DNA from: Clostridia bacterium
GTDB taxonomy: Bacteria > Acidobacteriota > Terriglobia > Terriglobales > Acidobacteriaceae
Direction: 5' to 3'
DNA length: 64,000 nt
Assembly (NCBI GenBank): GCA_035561135.1
Contig: DATMYA010000063.1
Span: 1 to 64,000 of the forward strand
Shown in pieces: positions 27,313 through 35,389 of the stretch (within the stretch, counting starts at the first letter, position 1; every line of letters begins with the position of its first letter). The translations under genes and the position numbers were made by a program. Under the pieces are notes generated by a model. It made no database searches. It was not told the origin of the DNA and was given only the letters and a program-made list of their open reading frames with translations.

Positions 27313-28666
27313 AGAAGATCACGCCTTTCGGCGGCAACGGTTGAACGTCAATGGAACAGGGAGGCAGAACAGCGCCGGAGAGCGCTACCTCGCGAAGGCG
27401 TTCGAGCCCGAGCGGGTTGAGGATGAAGGCGACGTTCGCGCCAAGGCGGACCTGCTCGACGGCCTCCGTCGGCTCTGCATGGAAGGTGACGTGTCGCTGC
27501 TCGCGTACGTCAGATTCGGATTCGGAAATCTTCAGCACTTTTTCCAGGATGATCTTGTGCAGTTGTACCACGTCTAGCTGTCGCTCGACCGGAGGAATAT
27601 GCGCAAGTATGGTGTCGGCCCAACCGGGCTTCGAGTGCAGCCGATACGTGCAGTCGCGGGTGACGGCCAGCATGACGACGTCACCGGGTTCGACGCGGCT
27701 GTTTCGTGCAACGCCGGGAACTACGCGGGCGCCGGCGTCTTCGGCAGTAACGGCGGTAACAGTAGACGTGGCCTCTTCAGCCGCAAGCAGGCGCGCGGCA
27801 ACATCGGAGTCGAAGTGAGGGCCGTTCGCGGCCAGCACAGGGTGTGGCGACGTCGGCGGCAGGTGTCGCATGTGGCGCGACACCTCTCGAAAGAAGAAGT
27901 TGGCGCGTGTGATGCGAACGAATTCTCCGGTTTCAAAATGCTCAAGTCCACTGACAACGCGATGTACAGGGCGCGAGATGAGGCCGGGATCAGCGTCGTG
28001 TACAAACGCCGCCATCATCCAGTCGCGCGGAGCTTGCTCCGGTGATGCGCAAGCGTATGCGGCAGAAGTCGTCTCATCACGAAGCGCAAGTGCGGCGTCG
28101 TAGGCGGCGTGGCCGGAGGCGAGCACGAGCGAGCGTGTGCTGATAGCGGTCGTGATTTGCGAGATGGCGTCGGCATCCGTCACGCGCCACAGATCCAACG
28201 CGACGTTTTTGTGACAGGCGTGTTTTTGACAAATGCTATAGCCCGGCGGTGCAGCGGTGGGCAGCGCAATCGCCGCGCCGTCGTATAGCACGAGCGCCGG
28301 AGCGGACTGGTGACGCGCTGTGCAGAGGAACTCAATTTCAGAACGGATACTGGCCGAAAGGCTGTGCTGCACGCGTAAGAGGCAGCCTGATTCTTGAGGG
28401 GCTGATGAGTTCAGTCCGGAACTGGCTTCGAGATGCAGAAGGGCCAGGAGGCCTGTGGTCGTGCGCGGATGGCTATCGAAGGTCGATGACTGGCGAAAAG
28501 CGTAGATAGCCGGCTGGGTGTCAGTGATTAGTGTGCCGGAGCCGCGCAAATCAGAAAGCCGAACGGCGAATTCCGATGGCGAGGTTTGCGAAAGGTCAAT
28601 CGCCCCATCGGACGATGCGCGGTCCAGATCAAGAAGCAGGGCGCGGAATGGTGCGATGACGGCCAA
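27299..28666 (-). CDS. DUF1015 family protein
   Basis: This conserved bacterial protein of unknown biochemical role has 455 residues. Family signs are the N-terminal IAPFRALL, the LVLASGHAAYDAAL segment corresponding to the family's ADGHHRYE motif, the VVQLHKIILEKVL helix, and the C-terminal end VLPPCSIDVQPLPPKGVIFYG. The histidine pair of the usual ADGHH motif is only partly kept (SGHAAY), so this is a divergent member. Translation appears to start at TTG: the codon at 28666 is preceded by GGAGAGGG, and the following residues align with the family N terminus. It is the first gene of the minus-strand wall cluster, divergent from the VWA pair. Confidence 0.78.
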   Translation of the reverse strand: MAVIAPFRALLLDLDRASSDGAIDLSQTSPSEFAVRLSDLRGSGTLITDTQPAIYAFRQSSTFDSHPRTTTGLLALLHLEASSGLNSSAPQESGCLLRVQHSLSASIRSEIEFLCTARHQSAPALVLYDGAAIALPTAAPPGYSICQKHACHKNVALDLWRVTDADAISQITTAISTRSLVLASGHAAYDAALALRDETTSAAYACASPEQAPRDWMMAAFVHDADPGLISRPVHRVVSGLEHFETGEFVRITRANFFFREVSRHMRHLPPTSPHPVLAANGPHFDSDVAARLLAAEEATSTVTAVTAEDAGARVVPGVARNSRVEPGDVVMLAVTRDCTYRLHSKPGWADTILAHIPPVERQLDVVQLHKIILEKVLKISESESDVREQRHVTFHAEPTEAVEQVRLGANVAFILNPLGLERLREVALSGAVLPPCSIDVQPLPPKGVIFYGIA

Positions 28667-28916
28667 AATCCCTCTCCGGCACGGTTTGCGCTCGTGCCTG
28701 AAGATGCTGGCTGGGAGGCGCGATCAGAGTTGCCGGGACAAGCAGATTCTAGCAGCAATAAAGTAAACCCCGCTCGGTGTGATTAACATCGAACGCATAA
28801 GCGCCACTACTCTCGACAAGCAATGCGTGGTTTGATCCCAGGTGGGGCGTGTCGTCGGGGAGCGATGGTTCAGCGGGCTTTGTGAGCTGTGTTACCATCG
28901 CCGAAAAGAGGGTTCT

Positions 28917-30263
28917 ATGACCCGCAGAATCCGTGACGGGTGCGGGTCTGGGTTTACGAAGCACCCGCTTGCAGTCTACATACCAGGAATTAGCGGCGCG
29001 GCCAGTATCCGCGTTTCGCCGTGGTTGGGTTGCGCTTGTGCCGCCGTGCTGATGACGGCGATGGCGGCAGCCCAGACGGTCGCCTCTTCCGCAACTCAGC
29101 CGGCAAGCCCGCCAACGGGTACCGCGCAAACAGCGTCGTCGAACTCCCAACAGGGGCCAACTCCTTCCGTAGGCCCGTCGCAAGCTGGCAGCTCACAACG
29201 ACAAACTGGCAGCGCACAACCAGACGCTACGCCGCCGGGTGTTCCAGGAAAACAAGGGCAGAATGGTGGCCTTGTGACTGGCGAATCCGGGAAGAAGAAG
29301 GAGCTTGCGCCCGGGAGCAACTTCGAAGAAGTTCATATTGAGCCAAGGATTGAGCCGCCAAAGCCAACGAAGGCCATGGCCGATGTGCTTTCGCCGGCGA
29401 GTACAGATCCCTCGCTGAAGACTCACACAAAGCCTATGAAGGTAGATGTCGACCTGGTGCTGGTTCCGGTGACGGTAACGGATCCGATGAACCGTCTGGT
29501 CACCGGTCTGGAGCAGGAAAACTTCGTGGTGACGGATGCGGGCGAGAAGCAGGAGGTACGGCACTTTTCCAGTGAGGATGCCCCGATCTCGCTCGGCGTG
29601 ATCTTCGACATGTCCGGCAGCATGAAAGACAAAATTGAGAAGGCGCGCGAGGCCGTAGTCGAGTTCTTCAAGACGGCGAACCCGGATGACGAGTTCTTCA
29701 TGATCGGCTTCAGCGATAAGCCGGACGTGATCGCCGATTTTACGCAATCGATCGAGGAGATACAGGGAAGGCTTGTCTATACGCTACCTAAGGGGCGCAC
29801 CGCGCTGATGGATGCGATCTACCTGGGATTGGCCAAGATGCGCGACGCGAGGCACCAGAAGAGGGCTATGCTGATTCTCTCGGACGGCGGCGATAACCAC
29901 AGCCGATATACGGAGAACGAGATCAAGTCGCTGGTGAAAGAGGCCGATGTCCAGATCTATGCGATCGGCATGTTCTCTTTCAATCCGCAGAGTCCGGAAG
30001 AGCAGATGGGGCCTTCGACGCTGGCGCAGATTACGGATGTGACCGGTGGACGGACGTTTACGATCGACAATCCCAACGAGCTAAGCGACGTAGCTACGAA
30101 GATTGGGATCGAGTTGCGCAACCAATATGTGCTCGGATACCGTCCAAGCAAACCAGCACGCGACGGCAAGTGGCGAAAGATTAAGGTAAAGCTTGTTCCG
30201 CCCAGGGGTTTGCCGCCGCTTACGGTTTATGCGAAGACTGGCTATTATGCTCCCACTGAATAA
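28917..30263 (+). CDS. Secreted VWA-domain protein, acidobacterial type (first of pair)
   Basis: The 448-residue product has a hydrophobic export segment (LGCACAAVLMTAMAAAQ, about residues 40-56). A Pro/Ser/Gln-rich low-complexity region (about 57-130) precedes a von Willebrand factor A domain (about 165-430). The metal-ion site is seen as FDMSGSMKD (DxSxS), with LILSDGGDNHS and the Thr in GRTALMD completing the MIDAS-like site. The end LGYRPSKPARDGKWRKIKVK is typical of the VWFA-related family expanded in Acidobacteria. The ATG at 28917 follows AAGAGGG. It overlaps the second VWA gene, so the two are cotranslated. Function is unknown; protein binding at the cell surface is an inference. Confidence 0.87.
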   Translation: MTRRIRDGCGSGFTKHPLAVYIPGISGAASIRVSPWLGCACAAVLMTAMAAAQTVASSATQPASPPTGTAQTASSNSQQGPTPSVGPSQAGSSQRQTGSAQPDATPPGVPGKQGQNGGLVTGESGKKKELAPGSNFEEVHIEPRIEPPKPTKAMADVLSPASTDPSLKTHTKPMKVDVDLVLVPVTVTDPMNRLVTGLEQENFVVTDAGEKQEVRHFSSEDAPISLGVIFDMSGSMKDKIEKAREAVVEFFKTANPDDEFFMIGFSDKPDVIADFTQSIEEIQGRLVYTLPKGRTALMDAIYLGLAKMRDARHQKRAMLILSDGGDNHSRYTENEIKSLVKEADVQIYAIGMFSFNPQSPEEQMGPSTLAQITDVTGGRTFTIDNPNELSDVATKIGIELRNQYVLGYRPSKPARDGKWRKIKVKLVPPRGLPPLTVYAKTGYYAPTE

Positions 30264-31410
30264 GATACGAGTTATTGTTTGCGTAGTGGCACTTCTGTTC
30301 GTTGTTGGCCTGAGCGCTCAGAATGCGCCGCCCAGTTCACAGGTCGGCACACAGCAACCGGCTCAGCCGCCGGTCATGAGTCCACCTGTCGGCCAAAGTG
30401 CGCCAGTGCCGCAAGGGGCGCCTGCCCAGCAGCGAGGGCAGATGCCCACGGGACAGAACCAGCAGGACCAATCGCAGCAGCCCATTGCTCAGCCACGGAA
30501 CCAGCCGGGCGACACCGTTCAGGTACCGAACCAGCCCGGGCGTGCGCCTGACTCTCAAGAGGGCGGCGTCTTTGTCTTTCGCAAGCAGGTGGAAGAAGTC
30601 ACGCTGCATGCAACGGTAGTGGATGACCGGCAACGGCTCGTGACCGATCTGAACAGGGACGCGTTCACGGTATTCGAAGATGGCCAGCCGCAGCAGATCA
30701 CGTCATTCCGGAGCGAGGATATTCCGGTGTCGCTCGGAATTGTGATCGACAACTCCGGTTCGATGCGCGACAAGCGTCCGGCAGTGAACCAGGCGGCCAT
30801 CAACCTGGTGAGGGCGAGCAATCCGCAGGACCAGGTGTTCGTGGTGAACTTCAACGAGGAACCGTTTCTTGATCAGGACTACACAGCGGATGTGAACCTG
30901 CTACGCGAGTCGCTGGACAAGATTGTTTCCCGCGGAGGCACGGCGCTATACGACGCGCTGGTCGCTTCCGCGGATCACCTGGCGAAAACAGCGCGGCTGG
31001 AAAAGAAAGCGATCCTTGTGGTGACGGACGGAGAAGATAATGCGAGCCGGGAATCGCTGGAGGCGGCAGTTCGAAAGCTGGCCGTAGATGGCGGGCCAAC
31101 CGTCTACACCATCGGTATATTGGGTGGTGAGAAGGAAAAACGTGCGCGCCGCGCATTACGAGTCATCGCCGAGCAGACAGGCGGCGTGTCGTTCTTCCCA
31201 AGAGACCTGAGCGAAGTGGATGCGATTACAAAACAGGTGGCGCACGATATTCGTAACCAGTACACGATCGGGTACAAACCTACCAATCCGCAGAACCGTG
31301 GTGGATATCGCACGGTGAAAGTGGAAGCGCGCGCGGGCGGCTACAAGAAGCTTCAGGTTCGCACGCGATCCGGCTACTACGCCGGGCAGGAGAGAGCAGC
31401 CGCAAAATAA
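30247..31410 (+). CDS. Secreted VWA-domain protein, acidobacterial type (second of pair)
   Basis: The 387-residue product is a paralogue of its upstream neighbour. A Sec signal (IRVIVCVVALLFVVGLSAQ, residues about 6-24) is followed by an unusually Gln/Pro-rich region (about 25-120, with repeated QNQQDQSQQP-type composition) and a VWA domain with IDNSGSMRD, GGTALYD and VVTDGEDNAS as the metal-site segments. It ends with IGYKPTNPQNRGGYRTVKVE. The ATG at 30247 overlaps the previous stop by 17 bases; an upstream ATG at 30229 is possible. A strong terminator follows. The tandem arrangement suggests a duplication and possibly a heteromeric surface complex. Confidence 0.87.
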   Translation: MLPLNKIRVIVCVVALLFVVGLSAQNAPPSSQVGTQQPAQPPVMSPPVGQSAPVPQGAPAQQRGQMPTGQNQQDQSQQPIAQPRNQPGDTVQVPNQPGRAPDSQEGGVFVFRKQVEEVTLHATVVDDRQRLVTDLNRDAFTVFEDGQPQQITSFRSEDIPVSLGIVIDNSGSMRDKRPAVNQAAINLVRASNPQDQVFVVNFNEEPFLDQDYTADVNLLRESLDKIVSRGGTALYDALVASADHLAKTARLEKKAILVVTDGEDNASRESLEAAVRKLAVDGGPTVYTIGILGGEKEKRARRALRVIAEQTGGVSFFPRDLSEVDAITKQVAHDIRNQYTIGYKPTNPQNRGGYRTVKVEARAGGYKKLQVRTRSGYYAGQERAAAK

Positions 31411-31432
31411 ATCTAGGTTTCAGGCCGGCAAC

Positions 31433-31467
31433 AAGGCCAGCGCTGAGTGCGTCTGGCCTTTTTGTTT
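31433..31467 (+). terminator. Rho-independent terminator after the VWA pair
   Basis: The perfect 8-bp stem AAGGCCAG/CTGGCCTT has a 12-base loop and is followed by TTTGTTT, 23 bases after the stop of the second VWA gene. Confidence 0.88.
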
Positions 31468-31629
31468 GCCTTGACAGCAGAACCCGCGCCCATCGAACCT
31501 GCTGCGCGCAACTGATTGACCTTTCCATAGGGCTACCGTAACCTGTAACGTTCCATGGCGTGAATGGATAGGCAGCGCTACGCTGATAAACGCAGCATTC
31601 CACAAAATATGAAGGGGCCGGCCTCATCG

Positions 31630-32583
31630 ATGAAAATCGCAGAAATGACCACTTCCCTCCAAATTGCTGAAGACATCCTAGACCTGATAGGGTCCACGCC
31701 AATGTTGCACCTCCGCAAGATTGTGCCGGCGGGGGCCGCTGACGTTTATGCAAAGCTGGAGGCCTTCAATCCAGGGTTCAGCGTGAAGGACCGCGCCGCC
31801 CTTGGGATGATCCGCAAGGCGGAACGCGAAGGACAGTTGAAGCCCGGCGACACGATTGTTGAAGCCACCGCTGGGAATACCGGTGTGGGCCTGGCACTGG
31901 TAGGCGTGCAGCGCGGATACAAGGTGATCTTCTTCGTTCCAATGAAGTTCTCTAAGGAGAAGGTGATGCTCATGGAGGCGTTCGGCGCTAAGGTCCTCCG
32001 TACGCCGGACGAAGAAGGAATGGAGGGCGCAATCAAGAGAGCCCGCCAACTCGCCGCCGACAGCCCCAATCACTGGTTCGCCGCACAATTCGAAAATCAA
32101 GGCAATCCTGACTATCACTACGAGACGACCGGCCATGAGATTGTGGAACAGATGCAGGGCAAGATAGATGCTGTCGTGATCGGCGCAGGCACGGGCGGAA
32201 CTTTCACGGGGGTCGCACGCTACATAAAAGAGTGCTGCCCGGATGCGCTGGCCGTCTGCGTCGAATCGGAACATTCGGTTTACGGTGGCGGGACGCCCGG
32301 TTCGCACGCTGTGGAAGGAATCGGCTCGAGCTTCATTCCGAAGACCTATGACCCGAAGCTGGCGGACGAAGTGATCTCGGTAACCGACGCCGACGCCTTT
32401 GCCATGGTGAAAGAACTGGCAGTGATGGAAGGCGTGCTTGGCGGTTCCAGCGCGGGGGCGGCAGTGTGGGCCTCAATCGAGGTCGCCAAGCGGCTTGGGC
32501 CGGGTAAGCGCGTCGTTACGATGGTGGCAGACTCTGCGGAGCGCTACCTATCGAAGGACATCTTCAATTTCAAAGGGAAATAG
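31630..32583 (+). CDS. Cysteine synthase/cystathionine beta-synthase family enzyme, MccA-like
   Basis: This PLP-dependent beta-replacement enzyme has 317 residues. The PLP lysine is K53 in FSVKDR, the phosphate loop GAGTGGTFTG is near residue 180, and the substrate loop reads EATAGNTGVGLA rather than the TSGNTG of ordinary O-acetylserine sulfhydrylase. The TAGNTG form and the SERYLSK end resemble MccA, the O-acetylserine-dependent cystathionine beta-synthase of Bacillus. The next gene is a cystathionine gamma-lyase/synthase-type enzyme, which fits reverse transsulfuration (homocysteine to cysteine). Start choice is weak: ATGs at 31609, 31630 and 31645 all lack a well-spaced ribosome-binding site. 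Confidence 0.87.
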   Translation: MKIAEMTTSLQIAEDILDLIGSTPMLHLRKIVPAGAADVYAKLEAFNPGFSVKDRAALGMIRKAEREGQLKPGDTIVEATAGNTGVGLALVGVQRGYKVIFFVPMKFSKEKVMLMEAFGAKVLRTPDEEGMEGAIKRARQLAADSPNHWFAAQFENQGNPDYHYETTGHEIVEQMQGKIDAVVIGAGTGGTFTGVARYIKECCPDALAVCVESEHSVYGGGTPGSHAVEGIGSSFIPKTYDPKLADEVISVTDADAFAMVKELAVMEGVLGGSSAGAAVWASIEVAKRLGPGKRVVTMVADSAERYLSKDIFNFKGK

Positions 32584-32719
32584 AACGAGAGAAAGCGTAG
32601 AAGCTGTCATTCTCTAAAGCTGCTGAGCTACTTGCTGTGCAGAGGCGGACGGGTGCGGCTACGCGACGGTTCAACCAGCAGGAATTGCTACTGAGCGACT
32701 CAGCAACATACGAGGACTT

Positions 32720-33880
32720 ATGGCTAAAAAGAACGTGGCAGGATTTTCGACGAGAGCGATTCACGACGGGCAAGAGCCGGAGCCTCTGACGGGCGCCGTG
32801 GGCGTGCCGATCTATGCAACTTCCACCTACGTGCAGGATGAGCTTGGAAAGCCGCGCCTGGGGTACGAGTATGCGCGCGTCTCCAATCCGACGCGAGACC
32901 GCCTCGAAACGAACCTGGCGTCGCTGGAAGGCGGAGTGGCATCGAGGGTATTTGCGAGCGGTATGGCAGCCGTGATGGCGCTCTGCACGATGTTGAAGAA
33001 GGGCGACCACATCGTTTGCTCGGATAACCTCTATGGGGGCGTGCCTCGCCTGTTCAACCAGGTGCTGGTGAACTATGGGCTGGAGTTCACCTACGTGGAT
33101 ACGTCGGACGTGCGAAATGTGGAGCGCGCCATCCGCCGCAACACTCGTTACGTTTACATTGAGACGCCGACGAACCCTCTGATGTCGCTGAGCGATATCG
33201 AAGCAATCAGCAAATTGGCACACCGTAAGGGTGCGGAAGTCGTGGTGGACAACACCTTCATGTCGCCGTATTTCCAGCAGCCAATCGCTCTGGGTGCGGA
33301 CATGGTCATGCACTCGACGACGAAGTTTCTGAACGGGCACTCGGATGGGCTTGGCGGAGTGCTGGTATGTACGAAGAAGGAGCAGGCCGAGAAGTTGGCG
33401 TTCATACAGAAGGCTGCGGGCGCGATCATGTCGCCTTTCGAGTGCTGGCTGGTGCTGCGCGGCGTCAAGACGCTGGCGCTGCGCATGAAGCAGCACGACG
33501 AGAGCGGCCGGGTTGTCGCCGACTACCTGAATACGCATCGCAAGGTGAAGAAGGTTTTCTATCCCGGCCTGCCCCATCATCCGCAGTATGAACTGGCGCG
33601 GCGGCAGATGTCGGGCTTCGGATCGATGATTACCTTTGAGACAGGCTCGCTGAATAATGCCAAGAAGTTTTTGAAGAAGGTTCGCGTCTGCACGCTTGGC
33701 GAATCGCTGGGTGGCGTGGAGTCGCTGATCTCGCACCCGGCGACCATGACACACGCGGCAGTCGGCGCGGCAGGCCGCAAGAAGATCGGCATAACCGATG
33801 GCATGGTGCGCCTTTCCGTCGGTGTTGAGGAAGTGGAAGACATCATTACCGATCTGGAGCAGGCACTGGCGGCGCTGTAG
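32720..33880 (+). CDS. Transsulfuration PLP enzyme (cystathionine gamma-lyase/synthase, MccB/MetB-like)
   Basis: This fold-type I PLP enzyme of the Cys/Met metabolism family has 386 residues. Family segments are the AYSRxxNPT-like EYARVSNPTRD, ASGMAAVMAL, YIETPTNPLM, VVDNTFMSPYFQQP and HSTTKFLNGHSD, the last containing the PLP lysine near residue 202. SLGGVESLISHPATMTHA is the late signature. GAGG lies 5 bases before the ATG. Coupled with the MccA-like gene 136 bases upstream, a gamma-lyase role (cystathionine to cysteine) is more likely than MetB, but sequence alone does not separate them. A terminator hairpin follows. Confidence 0.9.
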   Translation: MAKKNVAGFSTRAIHDGQEPEPLTGAVGVPIYATSTYVQDELGKPRLGYEYARVSNPTRDRLETNLASLEGGVASRVFASGMAAVMALCTMLKKGDHIVCSDNLYGGVPRLFNQVLVNYGLEFTYVDTSDVRNVERAIRRNTRYVYIETPTNPLMSLSDIEAISKLAHRKGAEVVVDNTFMSPYFQQPIALGADMVMHSTTKFLNGHSDGLGGVLVCTKKEQAEKLAFIQKAAGAIMSPFECWLVLRGVKTLALRMKQHDESGRVVADYLNTHRKVKKVFYPGLPHHPQYELARRQMSGFGSMITFETGSLNNAKKFLKKVRVCTLGESLGGVESLISHPATMTHAAVGAAGRKKIGITDGMVRLSVGVEEVEDIITDLEQALAAL

Positions 33881-33903
33881 GATTCATGTAAGACGAATGT
33901 GAG

Positions 33904-33930
33904 AGGGCGCGGTTTCGGCTGCGCCCTTTC
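33904..33930 (+). terminator. Rho-independent terminator after the transsulfuration gene
   Basis: The 7-bp stem AGGGCGC/GCGCCCT has a 10-base loop and ends in TTTC, 23 bases past the stop. Confidence 0.75.
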
Positions 33931-34058
33931 TGTTGCTACGGCTCCGAGCGCGACAGCGGCGAGAGTTTCAACTTTCTCGTTTTGGGATTGAACAGTGTAA
34001 TAACTGCGCTATCGACCTCGGTTAGTGGCATAATTCGCAACGTCGAAAGGAGGCGAAT

Positions 34059-34898
34059 ATGGCGCAAGCGGAATCGGTATCTGCCGAGTGGGATTCGACA
34101 GCATACGATGTGCTGGCGAAACCTGAGGTGGAATGGGGCAAGAAAGTTTTAGACCGTCTTCATTTACAAGGGTTTGAGAAGGTGTTGGACGCTGGCTGTG
34201 GCACCGGGCGGGTAACCGCGATGTTATGCGAGCGCTTGCCTCACGGACATGTAATCGCTGTTGATCTCTCGGACAACATGCTGAACGTCGCACGCGAACA
34301 CCTCAAGGGCGTGAGCGGTCGCGTGAAGTTCGTGCAAGCGGACCTCGTGAACCTTTCGCTTCAGGAAGAGGTTGACGGCATTTTCAGCACGGCGGCAATC
34401 CACTGGATCAGCGATCATTGGAAGCTGTTCGGTGGCTTTTATAGGGCATTGCGTCCGGGCGGATGGCTGGTGGCTCAGTGCGGCGCGGCGCCAAACCTGG
34501 CGCGTCTGCGGCGGCGCGCGGCCGAACTGGTGTACGAAGGCATGTTCTCCGTGTACTTCCGCGACTGGACGGATCCGTGGATGTTCGTGGAGCACACGAC
34601 CATGGCCGAGCGTTTACGCCTCGTCGGCTTCGAAAACGTAAAGACAACCCAGGTTCCCGCGTATTCGTGCATGCCGAACCGCGAAATGTACAAGCAGTAC
34701 ATCTCGACGGTGACACTCCGCAAGCACGTTGCACAGATGCCTGCAGAGATCGCACAGAAGTTCCTGAATGTCCTGGCCGATATGGCCGAGCATGACACTC
34801 CGAAATTCGAGATGGATTACTGGCGTCTGAATATGAGCGCCGTGAAACCGGCGAATACAGCGGCAGTGAACTCCAATTTAGCTTCAACTTCTAACTAG
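34059..34898 (+). CDS. Class I SAM-dependent methyltransferase
   Basis: The 279-residue product has the Rossmann methyltransferase motif I VLDAGCGTGRVTAM (residues about 45-58), motif II AVDLSDNMLNVA, and the acidic FVQADLVNL and IFSTAAIHWISDH segments. The last resembles trans-aconitate-type methyltransferases, in which the post-motif reads xAxxHW. It is cytosolic. AAAGGAGG lies 5-6 bases before the ATG, a very strong site. The substrate cannot be told; the family also includes small-molecule O-methyltransferases. It is monocistronic between terminators and convergent with cutA. Confidence 0.85.
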   Translation: MAQAESVSAEWDSTAYDVLAKPEVEWGKKVLDRLHLQGFEKVLDAGCGTGRVTAMLCERLPHGHVIAVDLSDNMLNVAREHLKGVSGRVKFVQADLVNLSLQEEVDGIFSTAAIHWISDHWKLFGGFYRALRPGGWLVAQCGAAPNLARLRRRAAELVYEGMFSVYFRDWTDPWMFVEHTTMAERLRLVGFENVKTTQVPAYSCMPNREMYKQYISTVTLRKHVAQMPAEIAQKFLNVLADMAEHDTPKFEMDYWRLNMSAVKPANTAAVNSNLASTSN

Positions 34899-34926
34899 CT
34901 AACCCAGTTACGCACTTATTTTGTGG

Positions 34927-34955
34927 CGGCCGCTGCGTTCAGGACGGAGCGGCCG
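34927..34955. terminator. Hairpin between convergent methyltransferase and cutA genes
   Basis: The perfect 8-bp stem CGGCCGCT/AGCGGCCG has a 13-base loop. It lies between two convergent stops, as expected for a shared terminator, but the T-run is poor on both strands. Confidence 0.5.
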
Positions 34956-34960
34956 TTGTG

Positions 34961-35278
34961 TTACCGGACCGAGTCGACAATCCAGCGCAGGTAATCAGGG
35001 CAGCCGTCCGTGATGTCGATGGCGATGCACTCGGGAAGTTCGTAGGAGTGCAACTCTCTGATGTCGTCGCGAACAGCGGCGACGTTCTCCACGGTAGTCT
35101 TAATCAGCAGGAGAAATTCAGCGGCGCTCTCGACCTCTCCCTTCCATCTGTAAATGGATTCGAGAGGGCCAACGAGGTTGACGCAGGCAGCGTGCCGGCG
35201 TTCCACAAGTGCATGCGCAATGGTCTTCGCTTCTTCACGAGAACCGGCAGTGCTCAACAGCAGGCGAGTGTCCGTCAT
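34961..35278 (-). CDS. cutA: CutA1 divalent-cation tolerance protein
   Basis: This 105-residue trimeric ferredoxin-like protein of the CutA family shows TRLLLSTAGSREEAKTIAHAL, ACVNLVGPLESIYRWKGEVE, EFLLLIKTT and the ELPECIAIDITDG strand, covering the whole usual length. The family was linked to copper tolerance in E. coli, but its physiological role is unsettled. It is a single gene with no metal-transport neighbour. Confidence 0.94.
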   Translation of the reverse strand: MTDTRLLLSTAGSREEAKTIAHALVERRHAACVNLVGPLESIYRWKGEVESAAEFLLLIKTTVENVAAVRDDIRELHSYELPECIAIDITDGCPDYLRWIVDSVR

Positions 35279-35389
35279 CGAGTGCGTGTCCGATGCAGAC
35301 TATAATGCAACCAGCGGCAGAATGTAATCTGCAAAGACGCTGCTGACACCAACCCTGCTGTACTCTTCTGCAACTAAGGTTCGAGAAAG

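Noticed and set aside
31490-31610. Resemblance to a SAM-II riboswitch before the MccA-like gene (ctgattgacc ... ctgataaacgcagc)
   Set aside because: The two blocks are much farther apart than the roughly 50-base SAM-II fold allows, and the pseudoknot pairs do not line up.
32570-33754. 394-codon minus-strand frame opposite the transsulfuration gene
   Set aside because: It is antisense to a full-length PLP enzyme with conserved motifs; the composition is Arg/His-rich as in typical shadows.
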